Below are positions 1 through 11,250 of a stretch of DNA of 64,000 bases, one piece after another. The notes beneath the pieces were generated by a model. The model did no database searches, was not told the origin of the DNA, and saw only the letters and a program-made list of their open reading frames with translations. The DNA is from Oxytricha trifallax (lineage: Eukaryota > Ciliophora > Spirotrichea > Sporadotrichida > Oxytrichidae): assembly GCA_000711775.1 (NCBI GenBank), contig ARYC01019938.1:1-64000 (forward strand), in the 5' to 3' direction. Position 1 is the stretch's first letter. Each line of letters starts with the position of its first letter. The position numbers were made by a program, and so were the translations under genes.

Positions 1-3000
1 TTCAATAAGTGTATGCTGTTATACTCACGTAACATATCTTCAATCCTTCCTCTATTTCGATTATGCGCCCAAAAATTCCTTAGAAGTAAAATGACCTAAT
101 TATGTATTTAAAAGATTTTATACTTTTTAATACAAGTATGATAAAAGAATAATCGATATCATATGCATTCAGCTCGTCCATATAATTGCAAATGTTTTAA
201 TGATATTTTAGTTGCATTTCCTTTAACTTTTAAAATAATAAACTGTTTCACTCTCTAAAGTAACTGACAGTTATAAAATTTAATGTCTGTCATGTGATGA
301 AAAACAAATATTGATGAAAGAATTACAAAGACGCATTTTAAGCAAATTATAGTCTTAAATCTTATTCTTAATAAAAGTTTCAATCATAACTTTGCAAGAA
401 TAGACATGGTTCTTGCCAGCAGATATGAATGTGCAAAGATTAAACTTTGTAATGAATTAAAATTTAATTGAGGCTTGACAATTCAATTTAGCCGAAAGAT
501 AGTCAAAGCCTCTAAATTATATTTTCAAGTGGAACCTTCAACAAAAGTCAAATTTCAAAATTTACAAGATTTGCTAACTTTTAGAAATCTTTTCAATCGA
601 ACGATGTATCATTGAGAATTTTCTATGAATGATTTCAAGACTCCAAAACCCATGAAAAAATCTTCATTTCATTTCTATGACGAAATGAGAAATGTGCCCA
701 TCCTATAAAAAATACATAGAACTTAGCTTATTTAATTTGATGTAAACGAGATGATGTTAGTACTATGTCAACGTAAAAACAAATTTAGCAGAGCTCTTAT
801 GCTAACAGTTTTAAGATTTAATACAGTTTCATCAATATATAAAGCAGGTAAATGAACGTCTTTCGTATCTTAAGATCTTTGACAAGTTTTTTACTTAGCA
901 ATGAAAGCATTTAATTAAAATTGGTTCAGGTATTTGTGACTGACTGCTTGACTGCACGCACATTCTACTTTCAATATCTCCCCCCCGCCCCCCCCCCCCC
1001 CCCTCCTAACAGAAAAGGTGCTAAAGCACTTAAATGAAGATTGAATAGAGAGAAGCAGAAAAAAAATTGTTTCAATTATCTCAACTTATATTTCAATAAG
1101 TGTATGCTGTTATACTCACGTAACATATCTTCAATCCTTCCTCTATTTCGATTATGCGCCCAAAAATTCCTTAGAAGTAAAATGACCTAATTATGTATTT
1201 AAAAGATTTTATACTTTTTAATACAAGTATGATAAAAGAATAATCGATATCATATGCATTCAGCTCGTCCATATAATTGCAAATGTTTTAATGATATTTT
1301 AGTTGCATTTCCTTTAACTTTTAAAAGTAAGTAAAGGTGTTTCGACTATCTAAGTAACTGAGTGAGTTATAAAGTTCAATTGCTCTTGTCATGTGATGAA
1401 AATCAAATATTGATGAAAGAATTACAAAGACGCATTTTAAGCAAATTATAGTCTTAAATCTTTTTCTTAATAAAAGTTTAAATCATAACTTTGCAAGAAT
1501 AGACATGGTTCTTGCCAGCAGATATGAATGTGCAAAGATAAAACTTTGTAATGAATTTAAATTTAATTGAGGCTTGACAATTCAATTTAGCCGAAAGATA
1601 GTCAAAGCATCTAAATTTTATTTTCAAGAGGAACCTTCAACAAAAGTCAAATTTCAAAATTTACAAGATTTGCTAACTTTTAGAAATCTTTTCAATCGAA
1701 CGATGTATCATTGAGAATTTTCTATGAATGATTTCAAGACTCCAAAACCCATGAAAAAATCTTCATTTCATTTCTATGCGAAAAGAGAAATGTGCCCATC
1801 CTAAAAAAATACATAGCTTACTTATTTAATTTGATGTAAAAGAGATGATGTTAGTACTATGTCAACGTAAAAACAAATTTAGCAGAGCTCTTATGCTAAC
1901 AGTTTTAAGATTTAATACAGTTTCATCAATATATAAAGCAGGTAAATGAACGTCTTTCGTATCTTAAGATCTTTGACAAGTTTTTTACTTAGCAATGAAA
2001 GCATTTAATTAAAATTGGTTCAGGTATTTGTGACTGACTGCTTGACTGCACGCACATTCTACTTTCAATAATCTTAAGAGAAGGGGCTAAAGCCACTTGG
2101 AAATAAATGATTGAATAGAGAGAAGCAGAAAAAAAAATTGTTTCAATTATCTCAACTAATATTTCAATAAGTGTATGCTGTTATACTCACGTAACATATT
2201 TTCAATCCTTCCTCTATTTCGATTATGAGCCCAAAAATTCCTTAGAAGTAAAATGACCTAATTATGTTTTTAAAAGATTTAATATATTTTAATACAAGTA
2301 TGATAAAAGAATAATCGATATCATATGCATTCAGTTCGTCCATTTAATTGCAAATGTTTTAATGATATTTTTGTGGCATTTCCTTTAACTTTTAAAAGTA
2401 AGTAAAGGTGTTTCGACTCTCTAAGTAACTGAGTGAGTTATAAAGTTTAATTGCTCTTGTCATGTGATGAAAATCAAATATTGATGAAAGAATTACAAAG
2501 ACGCATTTTAAGCAAATTATAGTCTTAAATCTTTTTCTTAATAAAAGTTTAAATCATAACTTTGCAAGAATAGACATGGTTCTTGCCAGCAGATATGAAT
2601 GTGCAAAGATAAAACTTTGTAATGAATTTAAATTTAATTGAGGCTTGACAATTCAATTTAGCCGAAAGATAGTCAAAGCATCTAAATTTTATTTTCAAGA
2701 GGAACCTTCAACAAAAGTCAAATTTCAAAATTTACAAGATTTGCTAACTTTTAGAAATCTTTTCAATCGAACGATGTATCATTGAGAATTTTCTATGAAT
2801 GATTTCAAGACTCCAAAACCCATGAAAAAATCTTCATTTCATTTCTATGCGAAAAGAGAAATGTGCCCATCCTATAAAAAATACATAGCTTATTTAATTT
2901 GATGTAAACGAGATGATGTTAGTACTATGTCAATGTAAAAACAAATTTAGAAGAGCTCTTATGCTAACAGTTTTAAGATTTAAAACAGGTTCTTCAATAT

Positions 3001-3635
3001 ACAAAGCAAGTAAATGAACGTCTCTCGTATCTTAATATCTTTGACAAGTTTGTTACTTAGCAATGAAAGCATTTAATTAAAATTTGTTCAGGTATTTGTT
3101 ACTGACTGACTGACTGCACATACATTCTACTTTCAATAATCTTTAGAGAAGGTGCTAAAGCCTCTTGGAAATGAATGATTGAATAGAGAGAAGCAGATGA
3201 AAAAAATTGTTTCAATTATCTCAACTTGCATTTCAATAAATGTATATTGTTATACTCACGTAATATATCTTCGATCCTTATCCTTATTCCATAATGAGCT
3301 CAAGAATACCTAACAAGTCAAATGACCTTATCATATATTTAAAGGATTTAATAGTTTTTAATGCAAGTATGATAAAATAATAATCGAAATCACATGCATT
3401 AAGTAAGTCCATTTAAATTGCAAATGTTTTAATGATTTTTTAGTGGCAATTCCTTCAACTTTTAAAGTGAAGTAAAGGTCTGTAGAGTCTCTAAGTAACT
3501 GAGTTGTAAAGTTCAATTGCTTGGCATGTGTTGAAAAAGAAATATTGATGAAAGAATTACAAAGACGCATTTTAAGCAAATTATAGTCTTAAATATCATT
3601 CTTAATAAATGTTTATTTCATGACTCTGTGAATCT
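1..3635. repeat. ~1.07 kb tandem satellite, block A
   Basis: The same anchor (TTCAATAAGTGTATGCTGTT and variants) begins at 1, 1092, 2163 and 3232, so units are 1,091, 1,071 and 1,069 bp, and a fourth copy fades out near 3,635 where a TBE transposon begins. Units are nearly identical over most of their length; the fourth is more diverged. Each has a short TGACTGACTG...ACTGCACGCAC simple-repeat patch about 150 bp before its end. No reading frame is maintained by an ATG across units. The array runs off the left edge of the window. A second block of the same family lies at 42.9-49.3 kb. Probably germline-limited satellite; no function seen. Confidence 0.95.
978..1006. repeat. poly-C tract inside satellite unit 1
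   Basis: A run of cytosines broken by one G replaces the sequence AATAATCTTAAGAG found at the same place in the other units. It is the only such tract in the window. It could be a real homopolymer expansion or an assembly artefact. Confidence 0.8.
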
Positions 3636-3639
3636 TAAA

Positions 3640-5115
3640 TATATTTTATTAGTATTATGTCATTTAATACAAAAAAATTTTACTTGCTTATTTTTTTGGT
3701 ACCTTTTTTTTTTAGCTCTCTGTAGTGATTTTTGTATGTCTTCTCTTGATTATCTAGGATAACTTGGATCTCTTACGATTATCATCTCTATAAGCTTCTT
3801 AATTTTATTGCAGACATCTTCCTGTTATATATGTTTAGAATCAAAACTTATTGATTATTTTTCCTGCTTTGTTCCAAAGTAAGACATTCTTTCAATCTCG
3901 CTCTTTATGATTATGGCATCAACTGCCCAAAAATCCCACTTAACAGAGCTATTAGTTTATTTCTCCCTGATTGGAAAGTAGTCTGGTGTGCTAATCACTT
4001 TTGCCAAGGTCGCTATCTTTTATCTTATTGTTCTATTGAAATTAATGACTACTATTTCCAATGGACAGAAATTTAAAATAACATCTTCAGGCTTCAAATC
4101 TCTATGCACATAACCAAGTTCACGGAGCTCTTAAACACCTTTAGTCATTTCTAACAGTATCTACTTTTAATCATCAAGGTATCTATTTTTATAGATATAC
4201 TCTCTCAAAGTCATTTCAAACTTCTTCAGTCTTTATGCAACAAAACCATGCCCTAGAATAACTCCATCAAGTCTAAGTAAGTTTTGAAAATATTTCTTCT
4301 TAGCCTCTCTCAATATTATGTATTCATTTGCAAATTCATATTGATACTGCTCGTTTTTAATGAGATACTTGAAAGGATATACTTTGTAAGCAAACTCCTC
4401 AACCACTATAAGTTTAGCCTTGTTTGGCAGGTCAAAATGCAAGTAATTTTCAATACATCTTTAAATATCAATTGCATTTAATGCAGGTATATACATAGCT
4501 CTCTCTTAAAGACATGCTATAAGAGTAGCGTTTGCTGGTTGATTCATTGATTCAAAACGCTTCTGTCTCTTGAGCCTCTACTCTTGTTTTTTCATGACTC
4601 AAGAATGTTGTTTTTTTATTTAGCAAGGATAAGCTTTTTAGTTTCTTCATCTTTAATCAGAAATTCGCTTAAGTGGTGCTTTTGCATATGCCTTTTTACT
4701 TTGGCTGAGCGAGTATAAGACTTATTGTACGTTGTACACTAGAACCTACCATAAACTTTATAATGCTTAAAGTAGATTTTAGCTCTACCAGAGTGTATCT
4801 CTTTAATGTGCCTTTTCAAGCTAGACTCAGCAGTGAAGAAATTTTAGCAATCTTCACATTGAAATTTTTTAAATCTTTCTAATGGTTGCTGTTCCTTTTC
4901 TTCCTCAATCAATTCAACTTATGCTTGAACTCCCACCTCTGCATTCTATTTCTTGTTTTAAACTTCAATTTTAAAGACCTCTGATTCAGCTCTAGAGCTC
5001 TTAACTCAGCTTCCCTTTCAATATAGATTACTTCTGGTTTCTTGGAGGATCCAAAGTTGAGCTATTATTATCCTGTTCCAAGAGAAATTGCCATACGATT
5101 TAAGGTAGCCGCCAT
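3640..5115 (-). pseudogene. TBE ~57 kDa zinc-finger and protein-kinase-like ORF
   Basis: Translated with TAA/TAG as Gln. The start ATG at 5115 begins MAATLNRMAISLG. A clear C2H2 finger lies near 4,790-4,860 (CEDCQNFF...LKRHIKEIH), followed by a second finger that lacks its second cysteine (CTTYNKSY...VKRHMQKHH). The carboxy half is kinase-like: HRDLKPEDV near 4,090-4,110 matches the catalytic loop (HRDLKPxN), followed by INFNRT at the DFG position and VKWDFWAVD at the usual DxW(S/A)xG position. The DFG and the catalytic-loop Asn are altered, so phosphotransfer is doubtful. Interruptions occur between the amino-terminal part and the finger. Known TBE elements carry this fusion; its role in transposition is not known to me. 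Confidence 0.85.
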
Positions 5116-5281
5116 GTTTAAATTCAATTTTAAATTTCTATTATTAAGCTCTAATAACCTGCCTGGTTATGGTAACTCTGCTAAGGAGTTGATACTACAG
5201 CAATAATGGTTGTTTTTGAGGTGTTAGAGATCATATTTATGCTTAATTTATAACTATAATTTTTTTAAATTCATCATTAAT

Positions 5282-5520
5282 AATTTTGATTTTGGTACCA
5301 ATCAAGTATAAAATTGAGTTGGTACTGGTACCAATTAGGATTTGAACCATTTTGGAACTTTTCCATTAAAAGCTCATTAGATTAAAACAAGGTACTAATT
5401 AAGTTTTGGTACTATTAAATTGGTACCAATTAAATTTAAACAGATTTAGTACCGGTACTAATTAAATTTTAACAAATTTAGTACTAATTTAATGGAACTA
5501 AATTGATAAAAATGGAGCTC
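5282..5520. promoter_or_regulatory. cluster of GGTACC-type palindromes between divergent TBE genes
   Basis: At least eight imperfect copies of a TTGGTACCAATTAAAT-like motif, several of them self-palindromic (TGGTACCA, GTACCGGTAC), lie in the gap between the leftward zinc-finger/kinase ORF and the rightward 22 kDa ORF. The placement suggests a bidirectional promoter or protein-binding array. This is inference from position and repetition only. Confidence 0.4.
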
Positions 5521-5681
5521 CATTTCTGCAGTTTTTTACAGCTTCTGCCAGCTTTCTCCGCGTATCTTTACCAGGTTGACCTCCTATAAGATGCCCATAT
5601 TTAATACTAAGAATTTTAACATTAGAATCCAGAATTCTATTTATTATAATTTGAAATTCAATAACAAGAGAAGGAACAAGG

Positions 5682-6430
5682 ATGGAATCTATAAGTACGG
5701 CAATGAAGAGGGTTGAAGCTTAAGAAATGATCTCAACATTTAGAAGCAAAGAAGATCTTTATTGATACCTCACTTTGCATGGTAAGCATGTGACATATAC
5801 TTAATCATGTACTATAGTGGGTTTATTACTTCCAAGGATGGAAGGTACCAAAATTTCATTCTTAAAAGCTATACTCTGTGATGAGAAGAAAGCCTTCAAA
5901 AACAATGAAATAAAGTAGATTGATATACCAAACTACCCAGAGATTTCAGTGACTAATCTCTACGATGATGCGATGAATGATGAAGAGCTAGTAGTTTATG
6001 TTCCTTCTAAGAAACAACTCTCTAACAAGCTTCCAGAAAGGAGCTTCTTCTTTGGTGTTCTTGGTACTTTAAGAGAGAGTTATCTCAAAGATCATTGAAG
6101 AAGCTCACAAAAAACGCTACTCTATTTCTACTAAAGATTAAAAGAAGCAAGGCATACTAATAAGCGAGACCTGGCTCGCGGAGCTAAAGAAGCATCCCTT
6201 CCTCTCTAGTAAGCTTTGATTCATAACTTTGTAGGGAAATCTGGGACTGGTATATTCCTAATGAAAGATTTTGCAAAGGTTCACAAAGAGAGAAAGTCAT
6301 AGAATATTCATGAGTCAGCAAGAGACTATATAAAGATATTTAAAAGCCAGAAAGATATGAACATTGATGCAGGAGCTGGTACTAAGAGAAGAAATATGGG
6401 CCTAAGCAAGCCATAAGAAGAAGAGAAGAA
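5682..6430 (+). pseudogene. TBE ~22 kDa ORF
   Basis: ATG at 5682 gives MESISTAMKRVEAQEMIST and a soluble, lysine/glutamate-rich protein with a stretch ending YVPSKKQLSNKLPERSFFF near 6,050. An in-frame TGA sits at 5763-5765 and the frame changes once more near 6,080, beyond which the reading IIEEAHKKRYSISTKDQKK continues in another frame. Position and direction match the ~22 kDa ORF of TBE elements, whose function is unknown. It converges on the transposase gene, whose stop is about 50 bp away. Confidence 0.7.
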
Positions 6431-6476
6431 AGAGAAGCCGAATCCCTTACAGGGTTAGTTTTATATGTGAACTTAT

Positions 6477-7540
6477 TCATTCATTTAAATCTAAAACTTA
6501 TTTATAAACATTCATTCTTCCTTCTCTCGCACAAACAGTTGTCTTATCTATGCTTACTCTCTTGCAGCTACTCTGAATCAAGTCTACTGAAACTATAGGC
6601 AAGCCATGCATTAGGTGATATTGCAGCAGTTTCTTGTAGTTGGTCTTGATTTAACTCCAGTAGAATTCAATTCCATTAAATTAAGGGCTGTAAGGAACAT
6701 TATATACAGGAGTAATCTTTAACTCTTCATTAGCTTTCTTAGACTCCTTAGTCTTATGAACTGAGAGGTTGTCAACAAACAGGATGATCTTTTAATCATT
6801 GTATTAATTTATCAACTTATGTAGGAATTCTGTGTACTGCTCTCGCTTAATAAAGCGAGGATGAATAACATAACTATCTAAGCCAGAGTCTTCACTAATA
6901 CCTGCTAAAATTGCATGGGTTACAACTTTTACTTTTTAATCGTAGACTTCTATATTATCATACTTCTTATACCAAGACTTATTAATAAAGGTGTTAAAGG
7001 TGAACACTGCTTCATCAGCGTGTATAAACTTGATGTTATTATCAATAGCCCTCTGTATTTAATCATATATATAGTTTAAATTATTACTTTAAAATGGCAC
7101 TGTAAAATTAATTACTCTCTTTACTCTGTTGACTGTCTTGAAAGTAATACCATTTCTTCTATAATATTGGCTATAGTCTAAGGAGAGTTACGCATATCAG
7201 TAAACTTGCGATGAAACATTACAGCACCTTAGTCAAGAGGAAAGTGTGCCCAATACTTTATAGTCTTAGAATTATAGAGATAGTCAATATGGACCTGTGA
7301 GAACTTTTATTTTCTTGCAGGATGTTTTCAAGAGCCTGAGTTATTATATTAAACTGCTAACAAGCAATGATACCTAACAGTTGAGGCACTCTTGCGTAGA
7401 AGGCTTTCTCTGGCTGTATAATTCAGCACAGGTTTGACTTAGTCTATATTATTATTCGTACAATACCTAAGCTTAAGCAGTAAATCTAAATATTGCTCAT
7501 CAAATATAGACCCTAAATTTCGCTAATTTCTATTTCTCAT
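6477..7540 (-). pseudogene. TBE ~42 kDa DDE transposase
   Basis: ATG at 7540, TGA at 6477-6479; the length matches the ~354-residue TBE transposase. In the carboxy half the DDE triad of the IS630/Tc1/mariner superfamily is visible: IHADEAVF (first D), ILFVDNLSVHKT (second D) and PYSPQFNGIEFYWSQIK (final E). Conserved HPRFIKREQY and THAILAGISED lie between. The amino half is in another frame: the frame changes near 7,160 and there is one in-frame TGA near 7,330, so this copy is not intact as written. It would cut and paste TBE elements and, in Oxytricha, take part in genome rearrangement. Its beginning lies within 100 bp of the telomere-like end. Confidence 0.9.
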
Positions 7541-7625
7541 TTTACAATTTGGCCTAATTTCTCTACTAACCCCAATAAGACCCCAACTATACCCTACAAA
7601 TCAAATCACTAAAACATCTAGTTAA

Positions 7626-7642
7626 GGGGTTTTGGGGTTTTG
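7626..7642. repeat. telomere-like TBE terminus (G4T4G4T4G)
   Basis: GGGGTTTTGGGGTTTTG, the 17-nt terminal sequence known for TBE elements and identical to hypotrich telomere repeats. It is followed by ATT. Confidence 0.95.
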
Positions 7643-10400
7643 ATTGCAGCTAAAGAAATTATCACTTTATTTAAACGTTTATATACACTTGAAAAATATA
7701 GAATTTATAACATAATATATTTAAGACGTTAAGCTTTAGACTATATATTATTTATAAAGTTAAATATCTTAATTATTAAATAATTCAAATTCATAGATCA
7801 TGACCCATTATAAAAGCATGGTAATTCTTTGTCACTCTACTTTTTTCAATATTAACGATTTCTTTTTATATTTATGTTGCCTATATGCTATCAGATTACT
7901 CAATTTAAACTATCTTGATAAGTTAAAATTAAAAATATGTTTTTCTATTTTTACTTAAAATAAATCCATTTTTAAAATTAATCAATTTAAATTAAATAAA
8001 CTATAATTTTTAATGTTAATTGGTCTATTAGATAAAAGCCTCTGATCAAATAAAAAGAGAATTAGTTTTATTGAAAATGATTTACATTTTTAAATTTATA
8101 AATCAGGAAATTTTAATTTATAATATTCATAGATAGGATATTAATTAATTATTTTATACCAAGATTAATTGTAACTTTTTTTTTATAACTAATTTAATTA
8201 AGAGTTAAGAAAATATTATCTAAAATATTTAATATGTTGTTAGATTTTTAATAGTTCGAGTGTGCAATAAAGCCAATATTTTCTAAAGACATAGATATAT
8301 TAATAGAATTATGGAACCCCCGAAAAACAAGCAAAAAATATATCCGATTATTTTTTTTCCGTAATTACGTATTATTTTTTTTATGTAATTTTAAAAATCT
8401 GAAAATACCTTAAAATGAATTTTATTACTTTTTGTAAGTTAATTCTTATTATGATTAATTTTAATTTTTAAAAAAATTATAACAAAAAATAAAAAAAAAT
8501 TAATATATTTAGTGAATCAAAATTATGAATTTAATTGAGTATTAAAACTATATACAACACTATTGGATATACTCAAAAAAGTAATATCTAAAGCTAAAAT
8601 TTGGTATAAACTATATTTATCACTATATAATACTTATGCTAAGTTTCATTCAAAATAGTATATCTTAAATATTCTTAAGTAATAAAATTATTATTGAAAT
8701 ACATCGATAAAAAGATATGAAATAAAATCTTGTATATTAAATTAAGAGTTACATAAAATTATAAAATAATCAATTCTTCGATAGATCTGTAATTTTAACT
8801 GAATTTTACTATAGTAATATTCATAAATCAATCCAGAAAGCTAGATATTATCATTTTAAGATAATTCAAAAAATCAATAGAATTGGTTTTTGTTTCTTAA
8901 AAAGAATAATAATAATAATAATAATAGCAATTTTATCACCAATTCATTTTAGTGCGCGCATTAGAAAAAGTTAAATATCAAATTTTTTGAGACATTCTAA
9001 AAATAAAGAAAGTATATTAATTAATAAGATTTATTTATAATTATATTCAAAATTAGACATGTTCCTAAATTTCGAATGAATTTAATATTTCTTAAGAAAT
9101 ATTATAAATAATAAAGCTGTTAACTTCAGGAAATATTTTTTATATAAAACTACAATTGAAATTAATCTTAGTTATTAGTTCATCATAATTCTTTTATAAA
9201 AAATATAAGCAATAATACCAATTATTAATTTTCAATTTAACTATAAAACATATCTGATTCATTTAGAAAAAAATCGAATTGTCTATTTATTTATATCTGA
9301 AAATTCTAGATAAATTTTTAATAAATAATTTATGAATCATAAAACTTAACCAGTATTTCCCTGGAGCAAATCAATTAGATCATTATTTATTTTAGGATAA
9401 AATTCATATACTTGATTGTTCTATTTATTCATTAACCTTTAAACATTATAATTAATTAGTTTACCTGTTTATTCAAGGTATTTATTAGACAATAATTAAT
9501 TTATTTTAATATACTCTAAATGTTTATTTAAGCTTTCTTTGAAAAATTCGCCAGTAAAACTTATGGGTTGGTTCTAAGCATTCAAGAGTAAATAATCTTT
9601 TATAATTTTCAAGATAATATTTAGAAAATCTTATTGTCATAGCTCTTGATCAAATTAACATATATTCTTAAATCTGAATGCAAACCTTAAATCATAATTT
9701 TCTTAATAATTTTAGAATGTTAAAAGTATTCAAGTTAGATCTTAATTATTCATCATCTATCTTTAATAAAGAATTTAAAGTAGATTTATAGTCGTTAGTC
9801 AGAGAATATATTACTAGTAAATATTACTAGTTTAACTGATATTATTTTTAAAAAAATAATTATTAAATTCTTATATTTTTTGTGACTAAACCATTAAGCT
9901 CTATTCCTTTATATATCTTAAGACAATTAAAGAACATAATAAATCTATAGAAACTTAAATCATATTTATTTTTAAATTAATAAGTAAAATTAAGTAAAGT
10001 AATCTTCATTGAAGTTTTAAGAATTCGTAAATTACTTAAAATTTATTAAATTATTTATAGCGATTTTAAAATTGTATGTATATCATTTTAATGTTAAGTA
10101 ATTATTAAAATTTAAAAAATTATTAATTGTAAGCTTGATCAAATGTCATTTTTGATTTTAAAGTAAAAAATAAATAAATAAAATTAATCATAATAAAAAT
10201 TGACTTAAAAAGTAATAAAATTTAGTTTTACGTATTTTCAAATTTTTAAAATTACCTAAAAAAATAAATACGTAATTACAGAAAAAAATTTATTGGATAA
10301 ATTTTTTGCGTGTTTTTGGGGGCCGAATTATGTTATAAATTCTATATATTTCAAGTGTATATAAACGTATAAATAAAGTGATAACTTCTTTAGCTGCAAT
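7643..10400. mobile_element. 2.76 kb inverted-repeat element abutting the TBE end
   Basis: The first ~74 bp (ATTGCAGCTAAAGAAATTAT...) are the reverse complement of 10,324-10,400. A further ~180 bp of inverted repeat pairs 8,309-8,490 with 10,140-10,326. On the right the two repeat parts are contiguous; on the left they are separated by 592 bp. The centre (8.5-10.1 kb) is AT-rich and I find no coding frame. Its left tip coincides exactly with the TBE boundary, so the ATT may belong to either element. Likely a non-autonomous element. Confidence 0.75.
7717..8308. other. 592-bp insertion in the left arm of the inverted-repeat element
   Basis: The right arm reads straight from the outer to the inner repeat at 10,326, whereas the left arm is interrupted here. 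This marks either an insertion on the left or a deletion on the right. No terminal repeat or coding frame is visible in the segment. Confidence 0.55.
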
Positions 10401-10879
10401 AAGGTAGTCAAATGAAAAAAAATTATTTTCTTTCTCGCTAGACTACCCCATATGTGAAATATTAATAGCTAGTTTATACTGGAGAAAATTAAGCATGAGT
10501 TCAATCTTCTCTAATCATGGATAGTGAAGGACGTTGTAGTCTTCAAGCTATTACTACTAGACATTGAGATCACATCATGGATTGGTCCTCCCATTTATTT
10601 ATTATATAGTTTTATATTTAATCAATAAAGTTGATAAAATAAATATGATTAAATCACTAATCTATATTTATTTCTTCAGTTTGACAAATTTTTTAATTCT
10701 AGCTAAATCTATTAAAATTTGAAGATTTTTAACACAGTCAAGAATTTAGGAAGTGTTTTCAGGGGTACAATCATAATTTTATTTGAAATTAATATCGGTT
10801 ATAACCTTTGAGGATATTATTTGCGAGAATACTTTTAATTTTTGTTGCTCTTCTATAAATATTACATTCATTTTTGTAA
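10401..10879. other. AT-rich interval, no gene seen
   Basis: No convincing coding frame, RNA or repeat; spacer between two elements. Confidence 0.5.
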
Positions 10880-11170
10880 ATTTAAATTAATTTTAACTAG
10901 TAGAAGTTATAATTGGGGCAAATTTGATGATCTTGGAACATTCGATAAAAATCAAAGATTAGCTAAACTATATTTATGACAGTATATTTTTTCAAATCCC
11001 TAGCACGAGTTAATTTGATTTTATTAAGGGTATTATTAGCTAAATTAGAAGAGTAAATGAAAGTCGAATTAAATAGCATTAAATATTAGACAAAATAATA
11101 TATCAATATTAAAGTCCAGCTAATTTTAATTCTAGAGCGAATAAATCCAAGAAATTTCAAATTGGGTACC
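10880..11170. repeat. decayed copy of the shared-core foldback family
   Basis: GATCTTGGAACATTCGATAA, an eroded ACTTTACTATT-like segment, AAATCCCTAGCACGAGTTAA and, on the other side, AAAGTCCAGCTAATTTTAAT match in order and orientation the arms of the intact foldbacks at 16,466 and 34,363. The two arms no longer pair well with each other. Read as an old copy. Confidence 0.6.
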
Positions 11171-11250
11171 TACTGTACTAATTATATAATTATTAATTTA
11201 ATTTACAATTTTTGAATTGACTCATACAATATTATAAGAGATTTTATCAA

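Larger units (their letters stand above)
3640..7642. mobile_element. TBE-type (telomere-bearing) DNA transposon
   Basis: About 4.0 kb, the usual TBE size. It holds the three expected genes: zinc-finger/kinase ORF (minus), ~22 kDa ORF (plus) and ~42 kDa DDE transposase (minus). The right end is G4T4G4T4G at 7626-7642, followed by ATT, which fits the 3-bp ANT target of this family. The left end has no telomere-like terminus: sequence passes from degraded satellite into the kinase ORF near 3,640, so that end is truncated or diverged. The transposase and 22 kDa frames each carry interruptions. TBEs are germline-limited and eliminated during macronuclear development. Confidence 0.9.

Noticed and set aside
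4284-4481. Plus-strand 65-codon frame.
   Set aside because: Opposite the TBE kinase-like domain, which carries recognisable motifs on the minus strand.
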